Positions 63,706 through 64,000 of a stretch of DNA of 64,000 nt are shown one piece after another (positions within the stretch are counted from its first letter, which is position 1; every line of letters starts with the position of its first letter). The stretch spans positions 2,575,001 to 2,639,000 of the forward strand of contig OY282432.1 of assembly GCA_958295985.1 (NCBI GenBank), in the 5' to 3' direction. Below the pieces are notes generated by a model. That model ran no database searches, was not told where the DNA came from, and saw only the letters and a list, made by a program, of their open reading frames with translations. Position numbers and translations under genes: made by a program. The DNA is from an uncultured Candidatus Binatia bacterium (GTDB lineage Bacteria; Desulfobacterota; Binatia; UBA9968; JAJDTQ01).

Positions 63706-64000
63706 ATGCGTCAAAGCCTAGTCATTCGCCTGGTCCTGCTGTTGGTTTGCCTGGTGGCCGCGGTGATCTACCTCGCGCCCAGCTTCGTCCCCGGCTTGTG
63801 GTTCCTGCCCGAGAACGGCATCCGTCTCGGCCTGGACCTCCAGGGCGGGTCGCATCTGGTGCTGGAAGTGGAGGTGGGGAAAGCGGTGGAGAACCGCATG
63901 CGCAGGGTCCGCAGCGCCCTCCGGGACGAGCTGCGCGAGCGCGACATCGCCTTCAAGGGGCTCGATATCAGCGATACGGGGGATCTCGTCGTCGCGGCTT
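63706..64000 (+). CDS. secD: Protein translocase subunit SecD, 5' part only
   Basis: The gene runs off the right edge; 98 codons are present from the ATG at 63706. It opens with a hydrophobic anchor (SLVIRLVLLLVCLVAAVIYLA) and the highly conserved GLDLQGGSHLVLEV. SecD helps protein export with SecF. The remaining large periplasmic domain and transmembrane segments lie outside. Confidence 0.93.
   Translation, partial: MRQSLVIRLVLLLVCLVAAVIYLAPSFVPGLWFLPENGIRLGLDLQGGSHLVLEVEVGKAVENRMRRVRSALRDELRERDIAFKGLDISDTGDLVVAA

Overview
The window is about 64 kb of compact, high-GC bacterial chromosome from a Gram-negative organism, as shown by the TonB/BtuB-type outer-membrane uptake system, MlaA and SecD/YajC. 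The mix of Co-type nitrile hydratase-like genes, a flavin-dependent luciferase-like monooxygenase, hydantoinase-type genes, amidohydrolases, a MoeA fused to a periplasmic-binding-like domain and UGA-encoded selenoproteins resembles uncultured deltaproteobacterial-type lineages (Binatia- or Tectomicrobia-like). That placement is a guess from gene content. There are no rRNA genes and no CRISPR array; one tRNA-Leu(UAA) is present.

Layout. 1-2.6 kb (minus strand): a SAM-I riboswitch plus terminator controls a moeB-like / threonine-synthase-like / MoaD-like operon, with a 161-bp palindromic element between the last two genes. 2.6-9.6 kb: small-molecule enzymes, a UGA-containing peroxiredoxin read here as a selenoprotein, BolA, and an AT-richer NYN-domain gene behind an attenuator-like leader. 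9.9-19.9 kb: luciferase-like monooxygenase, hydantoinase A/B, SDR, KDPG-type aldolase, a dihydroxyphthalate-decarboxylase-like protein, an ABC ATPase and adenine deaminase. 19.9-26.9 kb (minus): a vitamin B12 uptake locus of btuF, btuC, btuD, a sugar-epimerase-like gene, tonB, a cobalamin riboswitch and btuB. 27.1-29.5 kb: a Co-type nitrile/thiocyanate hydratase whose beta subunit is split in two, followed by an M24 peptidase-like gene. 29.5-38.3 kb: lipA, hydrolase, nucleoside transporter, amidohydrolase, VOC proteins, an oxidoreductase and an AT-richer nuclease/PIN pair. 38.5-41.2 kb (minus): a GrdB-like selenoprotein and a GrdE-like partner. 41.4-46.9 kb: Rieske oxygenase, cupin, ABC binding protein, meta-cleavage-type hydrolase and a fused ABC permease. 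46.9-47.0 kb: tRNA-Leu. 47.0-54.7 kb (minus): two moeA paralogues separated by a large SIR2-domain gene and the remains of a RelB/YafQ toxin-antitoxin pair. 54.7-64 kb: deoxyhypusine-synthase-like gene, mlaA, coaBC, type-4 uracil-DNA glycosylase, NfeD, slipin, then the queA-tgt-yajC-secD run.

Four themes stand out. First, two genes carry an in-frame UGA exactly where a catalytic cysteine or selenocysteine is expected, each followed by a hairpin with bacterial-SECIS-like geometry; they support each other and imply that the organism inserts selenocysteine. Second, a SAM riboswitch sits above a sulfur-carrier cassette that includes a threonine-synthase-like enzyme, suggesting methionine or sulfur metabolism rather than molybdopterin synthesis. 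Third, three AT-richer modules (NYN; PD-(D/E)XK-like plus PIN; SIR2 plus a broken toxin-antitoxin pair) look like acquired defence or toxin genes set in conserved housekeeping DNA. Fourth, a short palindromic repeat built around GGGGCGGGTTT-n-AAACCCGCCCC recurs between genes.
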